Below are positions 48,147-59,903 of a stretch of 64,000 nt of DNA, one piece after another. The stretch's first letter is position 1, and each line of letters starts with the position of its first letter. The stretch is from Symsagittifera roscoffensis (lineage: Eukaryota; Xenacoelomorpha; Acoela; Convolutidae). The stretch spans positions 48,935,892-48,999,891 of the forward strand of contig NC_087069.1 of NCBI RefSeq assembly GCF_963678635.1. Direction: 5' to 3'. The notes below the pieces were generated by a model. That model had not been told where the DNA came from. It was given only the letters and a program-made list of their open reading frames with translations, and made no database searches. The position numbers and the translations under genes were made by a program.

Positions 48147-50993
48147 TAAGTTTCACAAGTTTCTATTAGTTAGTGACCACGAATCCCTGTATGTTAACAG
48201 AATACACCTCGTATACAATTTTACTCACACTAATCAATTATTGGTCGTAAGATATGAGAACTAGCACAATGTAATGATATCAGTCAATTTAAAAGATAGT
48301 TTATGTTGATTTAAAATCAAAAGTAACAGACTAAGAATATTTCTATGAAAAACGTATGTGTATTGTATTTCGGTCGGTCGTAGTACTTTAGTTGAACTTT
48401 AGTTTTTTAGAGAAAAAGCTTTCCCCGCTTGGTGCAGCACCAAACAGACAAAACTCTCAAGGCAGTAATTTTCTCAAGTGGGCGTCTATTGCACCCACCG
48501 AGTACTGTGTTACCTATCTGCCTTCGGACTGCCCGAGCTAGACCTACTACAATCCTCAGGGCAGTCACTCCTCGTAAAAACGTATTGGTTTTCAATTTAC
48601 ACCAATGAGTTACACTATTATTCAATTTAGACCTAGTGTTGCGAATATCCGAGATCGGACCCGTTTTGTTTTGGTCTGGTCTTATGCAAAAGGCAAGTTA
48701 CCAGTGCAGTCACTGCTTCCTAGCCTGAGTCTTAATAACCTAAGGCCTCTCACTAGTGTCTTTCTTTTGTTTTACCTCAGTCCTTAAAATAAAATTTTAT
48801 TTCTCCGAGTTGACAAAAACAGTACCCCTCCGGATTGGCAAAATTAGGACCCTTCCGTATTGGTAAAATTCTGACCCCTCCGAATTAGGATCCCTCTGAG
48901 TTAGTTAATAGTAGACCCCTCCGGATTGGGACCCCTCCGGTTTTGTGGAAAGTAGACCCCCCCGGATTCGGACCCCTCTGACTTTGAAAAAATTTCGACC
49001 CCTCCGGATTGGGAGCCCTTTGGTTCTGTCAAAGTAGCTTTTCGGAGTTTTCTTGACTTCAGCTTATACCCCTCCGGATACGTTCTGCGATGCTTTTATG
49101 CTGTTTGAATTAACTGGGAAGGGTATAGGATCCTTTCCTAGACCCCTCCGGATTGAAGTTAAGCCTCTTATTTGACAATTCACACTAACGGTGAAGGGTC
49201 TTATCACTTGCCTAATTTCGACTCTATTAAGGTTTTCTCGTGCCTCCAGCCCTCCCTTTTTGTCTAGAACTGTCCTAAGTTACTTAGTTCAATCGCTATC
49301 AACTTTTGGTAGGGGTCTAAGGGTTTTTCAGAAAAATTTATAAAACGTGAAGGGTGTACCTCTCCGGATTTGTGTAATTTGCTAAAAACAATATCAAAAA
49401 ACTTTTCTCGCTCGCTTTTTCGAGTAATTCTTTTTCCTACTAGTAAGTTCAGCTAATTTCTGATCTAATGGTACCAAGATCAACCGGATCTGTCCAGTTG
49501 TCGAAAAGTTATTAGCCAAAACGTCTTTCTTGCAAACTCAAAAAAATTTTTACTTATAGGTTCCACCTAACTTTTTCCGCGATTCTGTTCCTTTCGGCCT
49601 AAAAGTTATTGATCCGAGCTCAGAAGGCCTATACTCTTCTAGTTCAATGCAAAAGACCCGATCTAAAACGCTTTAGCAGAAAAAATTTGCGAAAAACTAT
49701 GCTACCTGTACCCCTCCGGATTGATGAATCCACCAAATCAAACTCGTTAAGTTCGAATTCTCTGGAACACGGAAGGCTTTCGGGTAGCGGGTTTTAAAAC
49801 TCGTAGATTCACTAGTGGAAGTTGTCCAAACAACTATTTTTACTGTCCTAACTCAAAAATTTCAAAAAATTTTCTGATTTTATAGTGTTTCTTACTATCA
49901 AAAAATGGGAAAATTTGGTTTTTGGTACCAAACTAGTTCCAACCACTTCCGAACTAAAGTTAACCGGTCCTACTTTTTGTAGTAGTGCAATTACGATATA
50001 ACACACTAATTTAGCGCTTTTTTCCGTTCCAAAATATATCAATATTTCAAAAATCGCGATTTGTGGGGGGATCAAAATATCGCTATTTTGACCCTAAAAA
50101 CCGGTCTGTTTTCTCTCTGTCTTTCACTGAAAAACGATATAGGAATATTAATATAAGCTGTATAAGTAATAATAGTAGTAATACTATACCCCTCCGGGTT
50201 TGTTCAATACCCGAATTAAGGTGCTTAACTCGGATATTCGCAGTTCGGTGAAGGGTCACTACAGTGCAGCACTGTCGAGCCCCCCACAGATTACTATCTT
50301 ACTTTTTGTACCAAAAGGGATACAAAACTTGCTAACGATACCCAACAGTCGATTGTTGTTGTCGTTGAGCCCCTTCTTGTAGCTCCTTGTTTTGCTTGCC
50401 GGATCACTCTTCTCCCAAGAACCCTTCCGAATTGAGCGCAAATCAGCTGACCCCTCCGGATTGAGCGCAATTTATCATTAACGTGCTTAAATGCTCAAAT
50501 AACCCTACAGTACAAGCCTCACAAACGGGCCACAAAATTGATAGTAACAATCCTGACTGATATAAATGCCTGTAACAACAATATATCTATCAACAACAAA
50601 CGGGGGGGTTGAATCACATCTTGTCTGGGGGGATGATTTCTACTGATTTTTTACTTTTTTACTGTTTTTGGTTTTTTCGGTTATTTTTTATGTTTTTTGT
50701 TTTTCTTGGGTACTATACTACTTTTTGTTTGGTTTTATATATATCTTTAAGTGTTTTTGGTCACAAACCACTCAGGGGACGAGGGGACGGCCGATCCCCC
50801 CCCCCCTTCCTGGTTCGTGAATTTTCGGTCTTAACTAGGTTAAAAAACTATTCACGGCAATCCGGAAGGCTTCCGCGTTCCGAACTACCCTTCCGCCCCG
50901 GCGGTTTAGGCCTATTAAGGGCGTTAATGTGAGCATCCGCTCGGCGCGGAGTGCTCGTTAACGGTTCCGCCGGTCATGATGTTATAAAAGAAT
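48147..50993 (-). other. Repeat-motif leader of element B
   Basis: About 2.8 kb without a supported gene. It carries a dispersed ACCCCTCCGGATTG motif (48824-50470), T-rich stretches on the plus strand (50640-50760) and a C-run near 50796-50808. It is the counterpart of the leader of element A but has a different repeat. Confidence 0.65.
48824..50470. repeat. Dispersed CCCCTCCGGATT motif
   Basis: About six exact copies of CCCCTCCGGATT (for example near 48827, 48916, 49000, 49143, 49710 and 50450) plus about eight variants such as CCCTCCGGGTTT and CCTTCCGTATTG. Spacing is irregular, so this is a scattered motif rather than a tandem array. Confidence 0.8.
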
Positions 50994-51010
50994 AACACCC
51001 AGGAGCGCCA
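50994..51010 (-). promoter_or_regulatory. Candidate primer-binding site of element B
   Basis: On the minus strand TGGCGCTCCTGGGTGTT, 11 nt after the 5' LTR end, the same distance as in A and D. Confidence 0.5.
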
Positions 51011-51021
51011 TAAAACATGTA

Positions 51022-51942
51022 TGTAACATTCGCCCGGAAGATACATATCGACGGAAAACAAAACTAAGTCTTAAGACGACTGGCTAACGTCTAAATAGAA
51101 CTTTGCATGCTTTTCACCGTCTCTACCAAGCCAGTACTTTTGGTGGTCTCTTTCTAACACTGGGTCGACAAAAACGTTACTGTTCTCCGGCTTCGACCAG
51201 AACGCTCAAATTAACTTATTTACATGTTAATAGTGAGCTCATGGCTGGGTCTCAGTATCCCCAGACCACGAGGTCACTCCTAAAAACAGGGCTACTACTT
51301 ATTATATTACTATTGTTTTTGTTCAGTAGATAAAAATCATCATCTCCATCGAAGATGAATCAAGCCTTTTCCCCCCAACTCCTAGCTCCTCATCCTTGTC
51401 AAAACTAATCCAAATATTAGTTAAATTCAAGTCAGGACATGACAGGATGCTAAAAGTTAATACAAGTTCATAAAAGTTCCAGTCCCGAGACCCTTCCGGA
51501 TTCTTGAATCCGCCGAATCAAGCTCCTTAATCTCAAGTTCACGATAACTCGGAGGGCTGGTTTTCACCCTTCACCGTTGTTCGCAACGGCCTTGCAACTA
51601 TTGTAGCAGCACAAAAGTTGCAACTCGGAACGTTCTCTGCTTACCTGTAGTTCGTTGTCGTTTTTTAGTCTCAATTTTCGTACTGTTTGCTATCACAGAT
51701 AAAGTTGTTCTGTTTCTTTTCAGCCTTCTTGCCAAAAAATGGCCGTTTCTAACGTTTCTCAGAAATATGACGTCATAATTCGAATTTTTAAAATTTAGAA
51801 CTCCAGAATCTTCTAGCCTTCACCGTTTGGCCAATCGTTCAAATAACGTCCTTATTCCTTCTAAATCGCCAATTCGGAAGGCTCGCTGCTAAAATTCCGA
51901 ATTCTGCAGGGATTGCATTTTGCACATTCTGGTCGAATGTCA
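51022..51942 (-). repeat. 5' LTR of element B (921 bp)
   Basis: On the minus strand it begins TGACATTCGACC and ends GAATGTTACA. It pairs with 4482-5371. The inner end shares GAATGTTACA with A-type LTRs, but the body is different. The outer end abuts a fragment of an A-type LTR. Confidence 0.88.
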
Positions 51943-52169
51943 CATGTGACGGAAATTGCGAATAGCAATTTCCTACTGATTTTTCTTGTAACTTTCCCGC
52001 GAATGTCACTTGATTGTTCTGATTTCTGATTTTTGATTTTCAGTTATCGCGAGAAAATCGTGCATGACAGGCAGGCTCCATTCGAATTTTTGAAAAATTA
52101 AATTTCACCTCAAAATCAAGTACTCTGGTGTTTCTCAAGGTCAAAACTTCCAAATATGACCGACTGGCA
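51943..52169 (-). repeat. Remnant of the 3' LTR of element C
   Basis: Matches the first 225 bp or so (minus strand) of the element A LTR, from TGCCAGTCGG onward, then stops at the edge of the B LTR. The natural reading is that B inserted into this LTR. Confidence 0.8.
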
Positions 52170-52183
52170 CATACTCCCCGGAC
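52170..52183 (-). promoter_or_regulatory. Polypurine tract of element C
   Basis: GTCCGGGGAGTATG on the minus strand, directly before the LTR start. Confidence 0.7.
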
Positions 52184-52599
52184 TCAAGATCGATGTCCTC
52201 ATCGTGTGCTGTCGTCTGCCAGTGAGTCCCAGAAAATCGAGTGTTGCTCAAGATACAGTGCCAGTGGTCATTTACAGAAGTTTGCAGCAGACTTAAGCTT
52301 ATCTACACCCCAAAATTCACGGCCATATAAAATTTCCACTCTATCGCTAAACAGCAATCAAAATCTGCTTACACCTGCACCCTTGAATTCTCGCTTTTCA
52401 AGCCAATCATTTAAAATTTCTTTAGTCCCATTTAATCAGGAAATTGTCATGCAACATTTGGATCCATATAGTAAATATAGTATATTAATAACAATATCTG
52501 ATTCGTTAAAATTTCTTTTCCGTGAATCCAGATTTCATCCGGATTCACACTCAAGCCCCCCTTCCCTCTCAAGACTCAAGATTTCTTCGAAGCACTCGC
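52184..52599 (-). other. 3' UTR of element C
   Basis: About 415 bp with no gene, similar to the 3' UTR of element A at 9947-10361. Confidence 0.6.
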
Positions 52600-52857
52600 T
52601 CATTTCGTATTCTTCGCCTTGCAGGTTCCGGACCCTGAGGTACTAGATGCCGCAAATTGCCTCAACAATTCCTCCTCATCCTCGGAGCTGATTACGATCT
52701 CCTCCCATGCCTTCAGTTGTTCGTAGGATCGCATCCATTCCCTCTGCTCCTGCAACCTCTTTGTCTGGTTGGGTAGTGCCTTAACTCTAGATTCCCGATT
52801 CAAGCAAAAGGAATTGTGAAGGCTCAGGCTCACGTTCTTCGCCAAGTCCTCCTCCAA
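52600..52857 (-). pseudogene. C-terminal end of the cysteine-rich region (element C)
   Basis: 85 codons ending at the conserved C-terminus. It is separated from the next piece by a small deletion near 52,860-52,900 that shifts the frame. Confidence 0.7.
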
Positions 52858-52885
52858 TATCTATTCCCTCGCTTTGGTATTGTCT

Positions 52886-54469
52886 CTAGAATACTCTCTT
52901 CCATCCCGTCGTGATCGCGTTTCGATGGGTCAACAGGGGTCTCTTGAAAGCTTCCGGCCCGATCTCGGCCTGGAACTGTCGATACTCTTTTTGATATTTT
53001 CTCATGTGATCTTTCGTTGTCATATATAACCAAGACGTCAGTGTCGCTCGGAACCAGGGAAAGTATCTCAAGCGGCTCCACACGTTTCTGATCTCCATTG
53101 GTATGGCGAATACCTTGCACGCAGTCTCAAACAACTCGAGTCTCCTGCTGTAGTCTATCGCGTATATTGATTCAGCCGTTGGCGTCCTCGCCTCCCGATA
53201 CTTCGTTATGTTTTCTTCTATCCATCTCAGTGCCAGCATCGTACTCACTACTAAGAGCGTCACCTTCTGCCGGTGATCCGGTAATCCAATCGACCGAATT
53301 TCTTCTGTATCCCACACCAGGCATAGGTTCTTGTGATCTGGGTACCACACCGTTTGTGCCAAACAGTGGCATGGGCATTCCCCATGGGTTATTTCGATGC
53401 TCCTTAGGTTTCGCTCCCCCGAGGCTTCCAAGAGAGGCTCAAGCTCCATCATCTTTTCATGCATCGCGTCGCTCTCTTCTGTGCTTGGAGCACTCCCCCC
53501 AGGTTTTCCGATCACGTTCTGTCTCTCGTGGTCGCTCGTGTTCTCACTTTCCAATTTCAAGAGCTCTTCTCCCCAGATATCACTCAAGTCATCTCTCAAC
53601 TCTTTCGGTACCGCTCCTCGAATTTTTCTCAATAGCTTGTGTGAATGATGCGACATCCGAGCCAACCTCACGCATTTGGGCACTGAAAAGGCTTTGTCTA
53701 CTAATTTTCTCTGGCTAGATGCTTCCACCATTGCAAAGTGCAGTGGGTAGTGGTTTCCACACAAATTAGCCATCACTGACCCTATCAGAGATTTTGCGTT
53801 CAATGGCAGGCCGTAAGCTTCGCTCATGGGAAACCCCATTTCTGCCTCGGGACCAACTTTCCAGCTCCGGATGTGCTTTTGAGTCACCTGCAACACTCCA
53901 GGCCATGATTCCACGCTCAACGCAGTCACTAAGTGGTGTTCAGACTCTAGCCTCTCTAACGATTGCAAACTACACATTCTCGAGAAGAATCCGATAGCCG
54001 TTGCTAGGTTTACCGCAGTTCTCGCGTAACACTCCGCCACTATTTGTACTTCACTCTTCTCCCTTTCCGTGATGTCTTCAAACCAAGTGACTAGATCTTC
54101 TTTTTGAAAGGACAATATCCTGACACACGATCGTCCATCGCAAGTGTGCTCTCCGCTCCCACACGTCGAATCCAGACAACTACCTGGCTCCATTTTCTTT
54201 ACTGACTCAAGACTGCTCACTTTCTCGCTTGACTCCTTCATCTGAGGCAAGATCAGTTTGTGCACCTTACTCAATTTCGCTAAATCCTCATCATCTGTTG
54301 GTGCTAGCCTCACCCGCTCGGTGGCCTCCTCGATCAGACTCGCGTGGGGATGTGGGCACCAGGAGGGTCTCAGCAATTTCCATACCACTCCCAGGTTCGT
54401 GATCAACAAGCCATTGCCATTGCCCATGTTCACCTCAACTCTCTTGTTCGAGCGCGGAGTGCCTATCAC
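52886..54469 (-). CDS. Cysteine-rich region, main segment (element C)
   Basis: 527 codons, closely matching 10794-12413 in element A. It includes C-x4-C-x4-H-x-C-x4-C near residue 98-120 and the C-P-C-H-C block near 370. Upstream it is out of frame with 54466-55071 because of a short deletion near 54,470. The same deletion is present in the duplicated copy at 58,012, so it predates the duplication. Confidence 0.75.
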   Translation of the reverse strand: MIGTPRSNKRVEVNMGNGNGLLITNLGVVWKLLRPSWCPHPHASLIEEATERVRLAPTDDEDLAKLSKVHKLILPQMKESSEKVSSLESVKKMEPGSCLDSTCGSGEHTCDGRSCVRILSFQKEDLVTWFEDITEREKSEVQIVAECYARTAVNLATAIGFFSRMCSLQSLERLESEHHLVTALSVESWPGVLQVTQKHIRSWKVGPEAEMGFPMSEAYGLPLNAKSLIGSVMANLCGNHYPLHFAMVEASSQRKLVDKAFSVPKCVRLARMSHHSHKLLRKIRGAVPKELRDDLSDIWGEELLKLESENTSDHERQNVIGKPGGSAPSTEESDAMHEKMMELEPLLEASGERNLRSIEITHGECPCHCLAQTVWYPDHKNLCLVWDTEEIRSIGLPDHRQKVTLLVVSTMLALRWIEENITKYREARTPTAESIYAIDYSRRLELFETACKVFAIPMEIRNVWSRLRYFPWFRATLTSWLYMTTKDHMRKYQKEYRQFQAEIGPEAFKRPLLTHRNAITTGWKRVF

Positions 54470-57400
54470 CTCCGTGTTTCCTCAAGAATCAGGCCCAGGC
54501 TCGGCCTCTCTCTCTCCACCGTGTCTATCTCCACTATTTTTTCTGTCCACAATTTCAGCAGTTCTGCAACCTCATGGTTTCTGTGACCGCTTCCAGCTTC
54601 TGAATCTAAGAAGGGGTTATAGGCCACACCCATTACTCCTGACACGTATTCATAATCCCCTTTCTCGCTATGTCTCGAGTACTGCTCTGGCGAGGTCAGA
54701 TTACGATGAACATCGTGTTCCTCTTCGAACTTCTTGTTGTAAAACCTCCGCACCTCATCCAGCTTTCTGTGGCTCTCCAGGGATAGTCTGGAGCCATCCT
54801 CCTTCTCTATTCCAGTACTCTGATATACGTTTAATATGATTGTCGAGACTCTCTTTTCTACGGCTTTACCTCCGCTTGCTATTTGGTGACACGTCAAGAT
54901 GGTACTATCCGACATCATGGACATTATCCATCTCAAGAAGCACGTGGCATCCTTCCGCCTGGCCAGGCTCAAGCCTGAATTATCCCTAGTCACATGTTGC
55001 ATCAATGCTTGATATACTTCTAGCTTCTTGCCTCCCAAATTTAGCCTGTCATATGAGGTCAATGTCTCCAACTCTATTCACAACAGACTCCATGTGAACA
55101 TCAGTTGTCCTGCGGTCCTAACGAAGGGATTCGCCATCAGTGGTGGTGCCGACGAGGGTGTCCTCATTGCCTCTTCGAAATGATCTTTCAACAAATTCTG
55201 CCAGGATCTCTTCAGCTGATTCGCCAATTCTATTTGATTAACTTCAGCCTTTTGCTGGGTGGCCCAATTGCGTCGCTTGCGAGCTACTCCACTGTCCAAC
55301 TTCTTCAAGCAGTCTTCCAGTTCCTTCAATGTCTCGAGAGCCACCCACCATGGCCGGGAGGTGTTCCTTGTTCTACCCCTCTCTAGCGGGTCACTCGTCA
55401 CTTGCTTCCCTGTGGCCTGGTGTTCTTTCGAGACCCACTCCTTGTTGATATCCACTTTCCATGTCTGTCCATTCGTCGAACCCCTCCTCACGTTCGTCTT
55501 CTGGGGCTTGAAGTCTTCTTGCGATATCGAACTTGTGGAAGCCTCTATTTCCCTCTCTACTTCGAGTGGTCTCCTAAGTTCCGTGTTGCTTTTGTATGCC
55601 GCCGTTTTGCATCGCGCCAAAACCATCGGCGCCGTCTCCCTCAAGCTTCCTTCCGAAACAGCATCCACTGAAGGACTACTCAATCCCTCCGTTTCTCTCT
55701 TCCTCTTGCGAGTCTTCACATCTTTGCTTGTGGGTGTCGTCGTTATCATCACTGATTCGACATCCAACCCTTCCAACTCTTGCCTCCCCCCTGCTCGAGC
55801 CTTAAGGATATTAGTATTTTTAATCATATTACTAGTCCCAACCTTATCCCCTTTTTTATCATCAATTATTTTATCTACAGTTTTTTGTTTCAGAGTAGAG
55901 CTGTCTTCACATTTTTCATATCTGGTCTTCGATCGTGCTTCTCTCAGTTCAATCAACTTGTTCAGCAACTCCTTCCTCGCCTTCTCATCTAGGCCCGTCC
56001 CTATCAGAAGCGGTTCTCCGAACTTCACAACGGTATCCCATAGTTCGTCCTTGAACCTGTCCATCGTCGTCTCGCTGCCCATTTTCTGATTGAACTCGTC
56101 CAAGAACTTTTGCCAGGCATCGGCATCCAGAGTTCCCAGGAACATGTCCTTATTGCCTTCGAACGTGTTCTTTTCCCTTGCCTCCGAGCTCAAGAGTGTC
56201 ATCCCCATATTGGAGGTCTCACTTGTCAATGGCAATTCCAGGTTTTTCCGTTGAGATGGGGTCAGAGGTGGGGTGGCAGTGTCTGCCCAATTTTCCTCGC
56301 TTAAGTCCTTCAGCAGCTCTTGAGTGGTGAGCCCCTCCCCTGGTGTTTCTTGTTCTGGCGTGTTGCCTACTTCCATATCCTCGCCTGCTTCGCTGAGAGT
56401 TTCGTCCATACTCTCTTCTTCTGACTCAGTTTTTCTTCTCTCGAGAATTCTCTTGAACCTGTCTTCCACGGGTCCACTCCTCTTGTCTCCAGATGTCTCT
56501 ACTGACAGGGGCGACGGTGTCATCGGTTCCAACTTCTTATACTCCGTTAGAGCCATATACAGCTGACCTGCTGCGTTCAGTTCTCTTCCCTCCTGTCTCA
56601 TTTCCACCTGTTCTAATCCATAGGGAGCCTTGTACTTCCGCTTCGCGAACTTCATGTCGTCCGCCAATGCAATGTGCCCCTCCTTCACGAGCATCCTGCC
56701 ATCGTCCCACACCGGCAGCATGTTCTCAAGTCCTTCCTTCTCCAGAGTTCTCAAGACTTTTCGCACCTCGTATCCGGGTGGCAGCGAGCCTCTCATCCTT
56801 TTCGCCTGCTTTGTCCACGAGTTTATTTTCGCTTCGCTCGTGTGGAAATAGACCGCCGCGGTGTAGCCGATGAACAAGGGGTCCCAGCCATCGGTGAAGT
56901 CCTTCTGCATTTCTTCCATCGTGACTTTTGCAAAAATGGATGGGACTACCAAGGGACTATTCATACCCAAGGTCATCCTCCTGACTATTGGGAACTCAGG
57001 CATGATGGCAGGCAGGATTTCTCTCTCCATGATGGTCTCCAGTTCCCGCTTGACCATCGCAAAGCTTTCTTTCCAAGCAGGAATTCTCAAGATTTCCCGT
57101 CCGTCCGCGGTCAGTGGGTTCAGGTTCCAGAATTTCGGGTATGCCTCGATGGGGCCCTCACGTTTGCCTCCCATTCTGCATTGCAGCTGTCCCCTGAAGT
57201 TGTATACTATCAACTCGGCATCTTTCACCTTTCCAAAGAGTACCGTGTTACTCATTTCTGCCCTGAGCGTCTCCTGTTGGCACCAATTGAGCGCTGTCCC
57301 GTCTAGGATGCTGATCAGACTCAAGTGCGTCACAGAGTAACGATACGTTATCACCAGGGGGTCTGGAAATGCGTACGTCACTGCTGGACCGTAAATACAA

Positions 57401-57868
57401 GTCACCACCTCCTCTAGACCTCTAATTATCCCCATCGGGTCCGACCTCATGGCCAGGCACAGGTCCGTCAACAGAGGCATGCCTCCATTCATCTTCTTCC
57501 ACTCCTCTCTAGACTTTGGATTCTTTTCCTCGCCCGTCATGTGTCGATTCTGCATCATAAGGTACTGTACCAACAGCGTCTTCAGTCCCGCGGCACACTT
57601 GTAAGAAGAGGTTTCAATACTCGAGTGGGTTTTGCCCATCGACAGTGGCTCCCCATATCTCATTAGTCGATGAAATGATACTAACTCCCCATGAGTCAGG
57701 AGCACTAGTGCCAGGTACCCATCAACTCGGAGTGTTTCTACTCCTCGACTGAACATGTATATTGGGCCCATGTTGAATAAGTACCTGGGGTAAACCAGAT
57801 ATAAGGCCAATAGCAGGCTAATGGGCATTCCTAGAATCTCCTGCACAAAAGCTCCAAAGAGAGTCGCC
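54343..57868. repeat. Tandem duplication in element C, copy 1
   Basis: Nearly identical to 57889-61422. Offset 3,546 bp at one end and 3,554 bp at the other, owing to a 12-bp deletion in this copy and a 4-bp deletion in the other. Confidence 0.93.
54466..55071 (-). pseudogene. Cysteine-rich region, N-terminal segment, copy 1 (element C)
   Basis: 201 codons, the partner of 58012-58617 with a few changes. It is in frame with 55078-57873 across a TGA that element A reads as Gly. Confidence 0.7.
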
Positions 57869-57873
57869 TCCAA
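55078..57873 (-). pseudogene. Large accessory protein, C-terminal two-thirds, copy 1 (element C)
   Basis: 931 codons matching residues about 590-1438 of the element A large protein and then reading without a break into the cysteine-rich region. This shows that the two are fused in the ancestral frame. The first codons come from the duplication junction at about 57,869, so the N-terminal part is missing here. A 12-bp deletion near 55,765 relative to copy 2 removes four residues. Confidence 0.8.
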
Positions 57874-58011
57874 AGAGAGTTGTTGAATCGTGGGGATGTG
57901 GGCACCGGGAGGGTCTCAGCAATTTCCATACCACTCCCAGGTTTGTGATCAACAAGCCATTGCCATTGCCCATGTTCACCTCAACTCTCTTGTTCGAGCG
58001 CGGAGTGCCTA

Positions 58012-58617
58012 TCACCTCCGTGTTTCCTCAAGAATCAGGCCCAGGCTCGGCCTCTTTCTCTCCACCGTGTCTATCTCCACTATTTTTTCTGTCCAGAATT
58101 TCAGTAGTTCTGCAACCTCATGGTTTCTGTGACCGCTTCCAGCTTCTGAATCTAAGAAGGGGTTATAGGCCACACCCATTACTCCTGACACGTATTGATA
58201 ATCCCCTTTCTCGCTAAGTCTCGAGTACTGCTCTGGCGAGGTCAGATTACGATGAACATCGTGTTCCTCTTCGAACTTCTTGTTGTAAAACCTCCGCACC
58301 TCATCCAGCTTTCTGTGGCTCTCCAGGGATAGTCTGGAGCCATCCTCCTTCTCTATTCCAGTACTCTGATATACGTTTAATATGATTGTCGAGACTCTCT
58401 TTTCTACGGCTTTACCTCCGCTTGCTATTTGGTGACACGCCAAGATGGTACTATCCGACATCATGGACATTATCCATCTCAAGAAGCACGTGGCATCCTT
58501 CCGCCTGGCCAGGCTCAAGCCTGAATTATCCCTAGTCACATGTTGCATCAATGCTTGATATACTTCTAGCTTCTTGCCTCCCAAATTTAGCCTGTCATAT
58601 GAGGTCAATGTCTCCAA
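58012..58617 (-). pseudogene. Cysteine-rich region, N-terminal segment, copy 2 (element C)
   Basis: 201 codons. Continuation beyond 58012 ends at the duplication junction near 57,889, so the cysteine cluster itself is not present in this copy. The upstream TGA and the downstream indel are shared with copy 1. Confidence 0.7.
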
Positions 58618-58623
58618 CTCTAT

Positions 58624-59622
58624 TCACAACAGACTCCATGTGAACATCAGTTGTCCTGCGGTCCTAACGAAGGGATTCGCCATCAGTGGTGGTGCCGACG
58701 AGGGTGTCCTCATTGCCTCTTCGAAATGATCTTTCAACAAATTCTGCCAGGATCTCTTCAGCTGATTCGCCAATTCTATTTGATTAACTTCAGCCTTTTG
58801 CTGGGTGGCCCAATTGCGTCGCTTGCGAGCTACTCCACTGTCCAACTTCTTCAAGCAGTCTTCCAGTTCCTTCAATGTCTCGAGAGCCACCCACCATGGC
58901 CGGGAGGTGTTCCTTGTTCTACCCCTCTCTAGCGGGTCACTCGTCACTTGCTTCCCTGTGGCCTGGTGTTCTTTCGAGACCCACTCCTTGTTGATATCCA
59001 CTTCCCATGTCTGTCCATTCGTCGAACCCCTCCTCACGTTCGTCTTCTGGGGCTTGAAGTCTTCTTGCGATATCGAACTTGTGGAAGCCTCTATTTCCCT
59101 CTCTACTTCGAGTGGTCTCCTAAGTTCCGTGTTGCTTTTGTATGCCGCCGTTTTGCATCGCGCCAAAACCATCGGCGCCGTCTCCCTCAAGCTTCCTTCC
59201 GAAACAGCATCCACTGAAGGACTACTCAATCCCTCCGTTTCTCTCTTCCTCTTGCGAGTCTTCACATCTTTGCTTGTGGGTGTCGTCGTTATCATCACTG
59301 ATTCGACCTCTTTGTCCACATCCAACCCTTCCAACTCTTGCCTCCCCCCTGCTCGAGCCTTAAGGATATTAGTATTTTTAATCATATTACTAGTCCCAAC
59401 CTTATCCTCTTTTTTATCATCAATTATTTTATCTACAGTTTTTTGTTTCAGAGTAGAGCTGTCTTCACATTTTTTATCTCTGGTCTTCGATCGTGCTTCT
59501 CTCAGTTCAATCAACTTGTTCAGCAACTCCTTCCTCGCCTTCTCATCTAGGCCCGTCCCTATCAGAAGCGGTTCTCCGAACTTCACAACGGTATGCCATA
59601 GTTCGTCCTTGAACCTGTCCAT
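58624..59622 (-). pseudogene. Large accessory protein, C-terminal piece, copy 2 (element C)
   Basis: 332 codons: the C-terminal basic region of the large protein fused to the start of the cysteine-rich region. A 4-bp deletion near 59,626-59,630, absent in copy 1, breaks the frame with the piece upstream. Confidence 0.72.
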
Positions 59623-59789
59623 CGTCGTCTGCCCATTTTCTGATTGAACTCGTCCAAGAACTTTTGCCAGGCATCGGCATCCAGAGTTCCCAGGAACATG
59701 TCCTTATTGCCTTCGAACGTGTTCTTTTCCCTTGCCTCCGAGCTCAAGAGTATCATCCCCATATTGGAGGTCTCACTTGTCAATGGCAA
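59583..59789 (-). pseudogene. Short piece of the large accessory protein (element C)
   Basis: 68 codons holding the L-G-T-L-D-A-D-A-W block shared with A and copy 1. It ends out of frame after the 4-bp deletion. The stretch between it and 59904 also matches in frame; a CAA-to-TAA change at about 59904 separates them. Confidence 0.65.
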
Positions 59790-59903
59790 TTCCAGGTTTT
59801 TCCGGGGAGATGGGGTCAGAGGTGGGATGGCAGTGTCTGCCCAATTTTCCTCGCTTAAGTCCTTCAGCAGCTCTTGAGTGGTGAGCTCCTCCCCTGGTGT
59901 TTC

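Larger units (their letters stand above)
4482..51942 (-). mobile_element. Element B: giant Ty3/gypsy-type retrotransposon, split by element A
   Basis: Its LTRs at 4482-5371 (truncated outer end) and 51022-51942 are nearly identical over about 890 bp; I count about 13 differences by eye. Subtracting element A leaves about 24.5 kb. The order on the minus strand is 5' LTR, primer-binding block, repeat-rich leader, Gag-Pol with C-terminal macro domain, gap, second giant frame (coiled coil, SGNH, large region, cysteine-rich region), 3' UTR, polypurine tract, 3' LTR. It has five in-frame stops and about three frameshifts. Protein sequences are clearly diverged from A, so B is a separate subfamily with the same plan. 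Confidence 0.85.
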
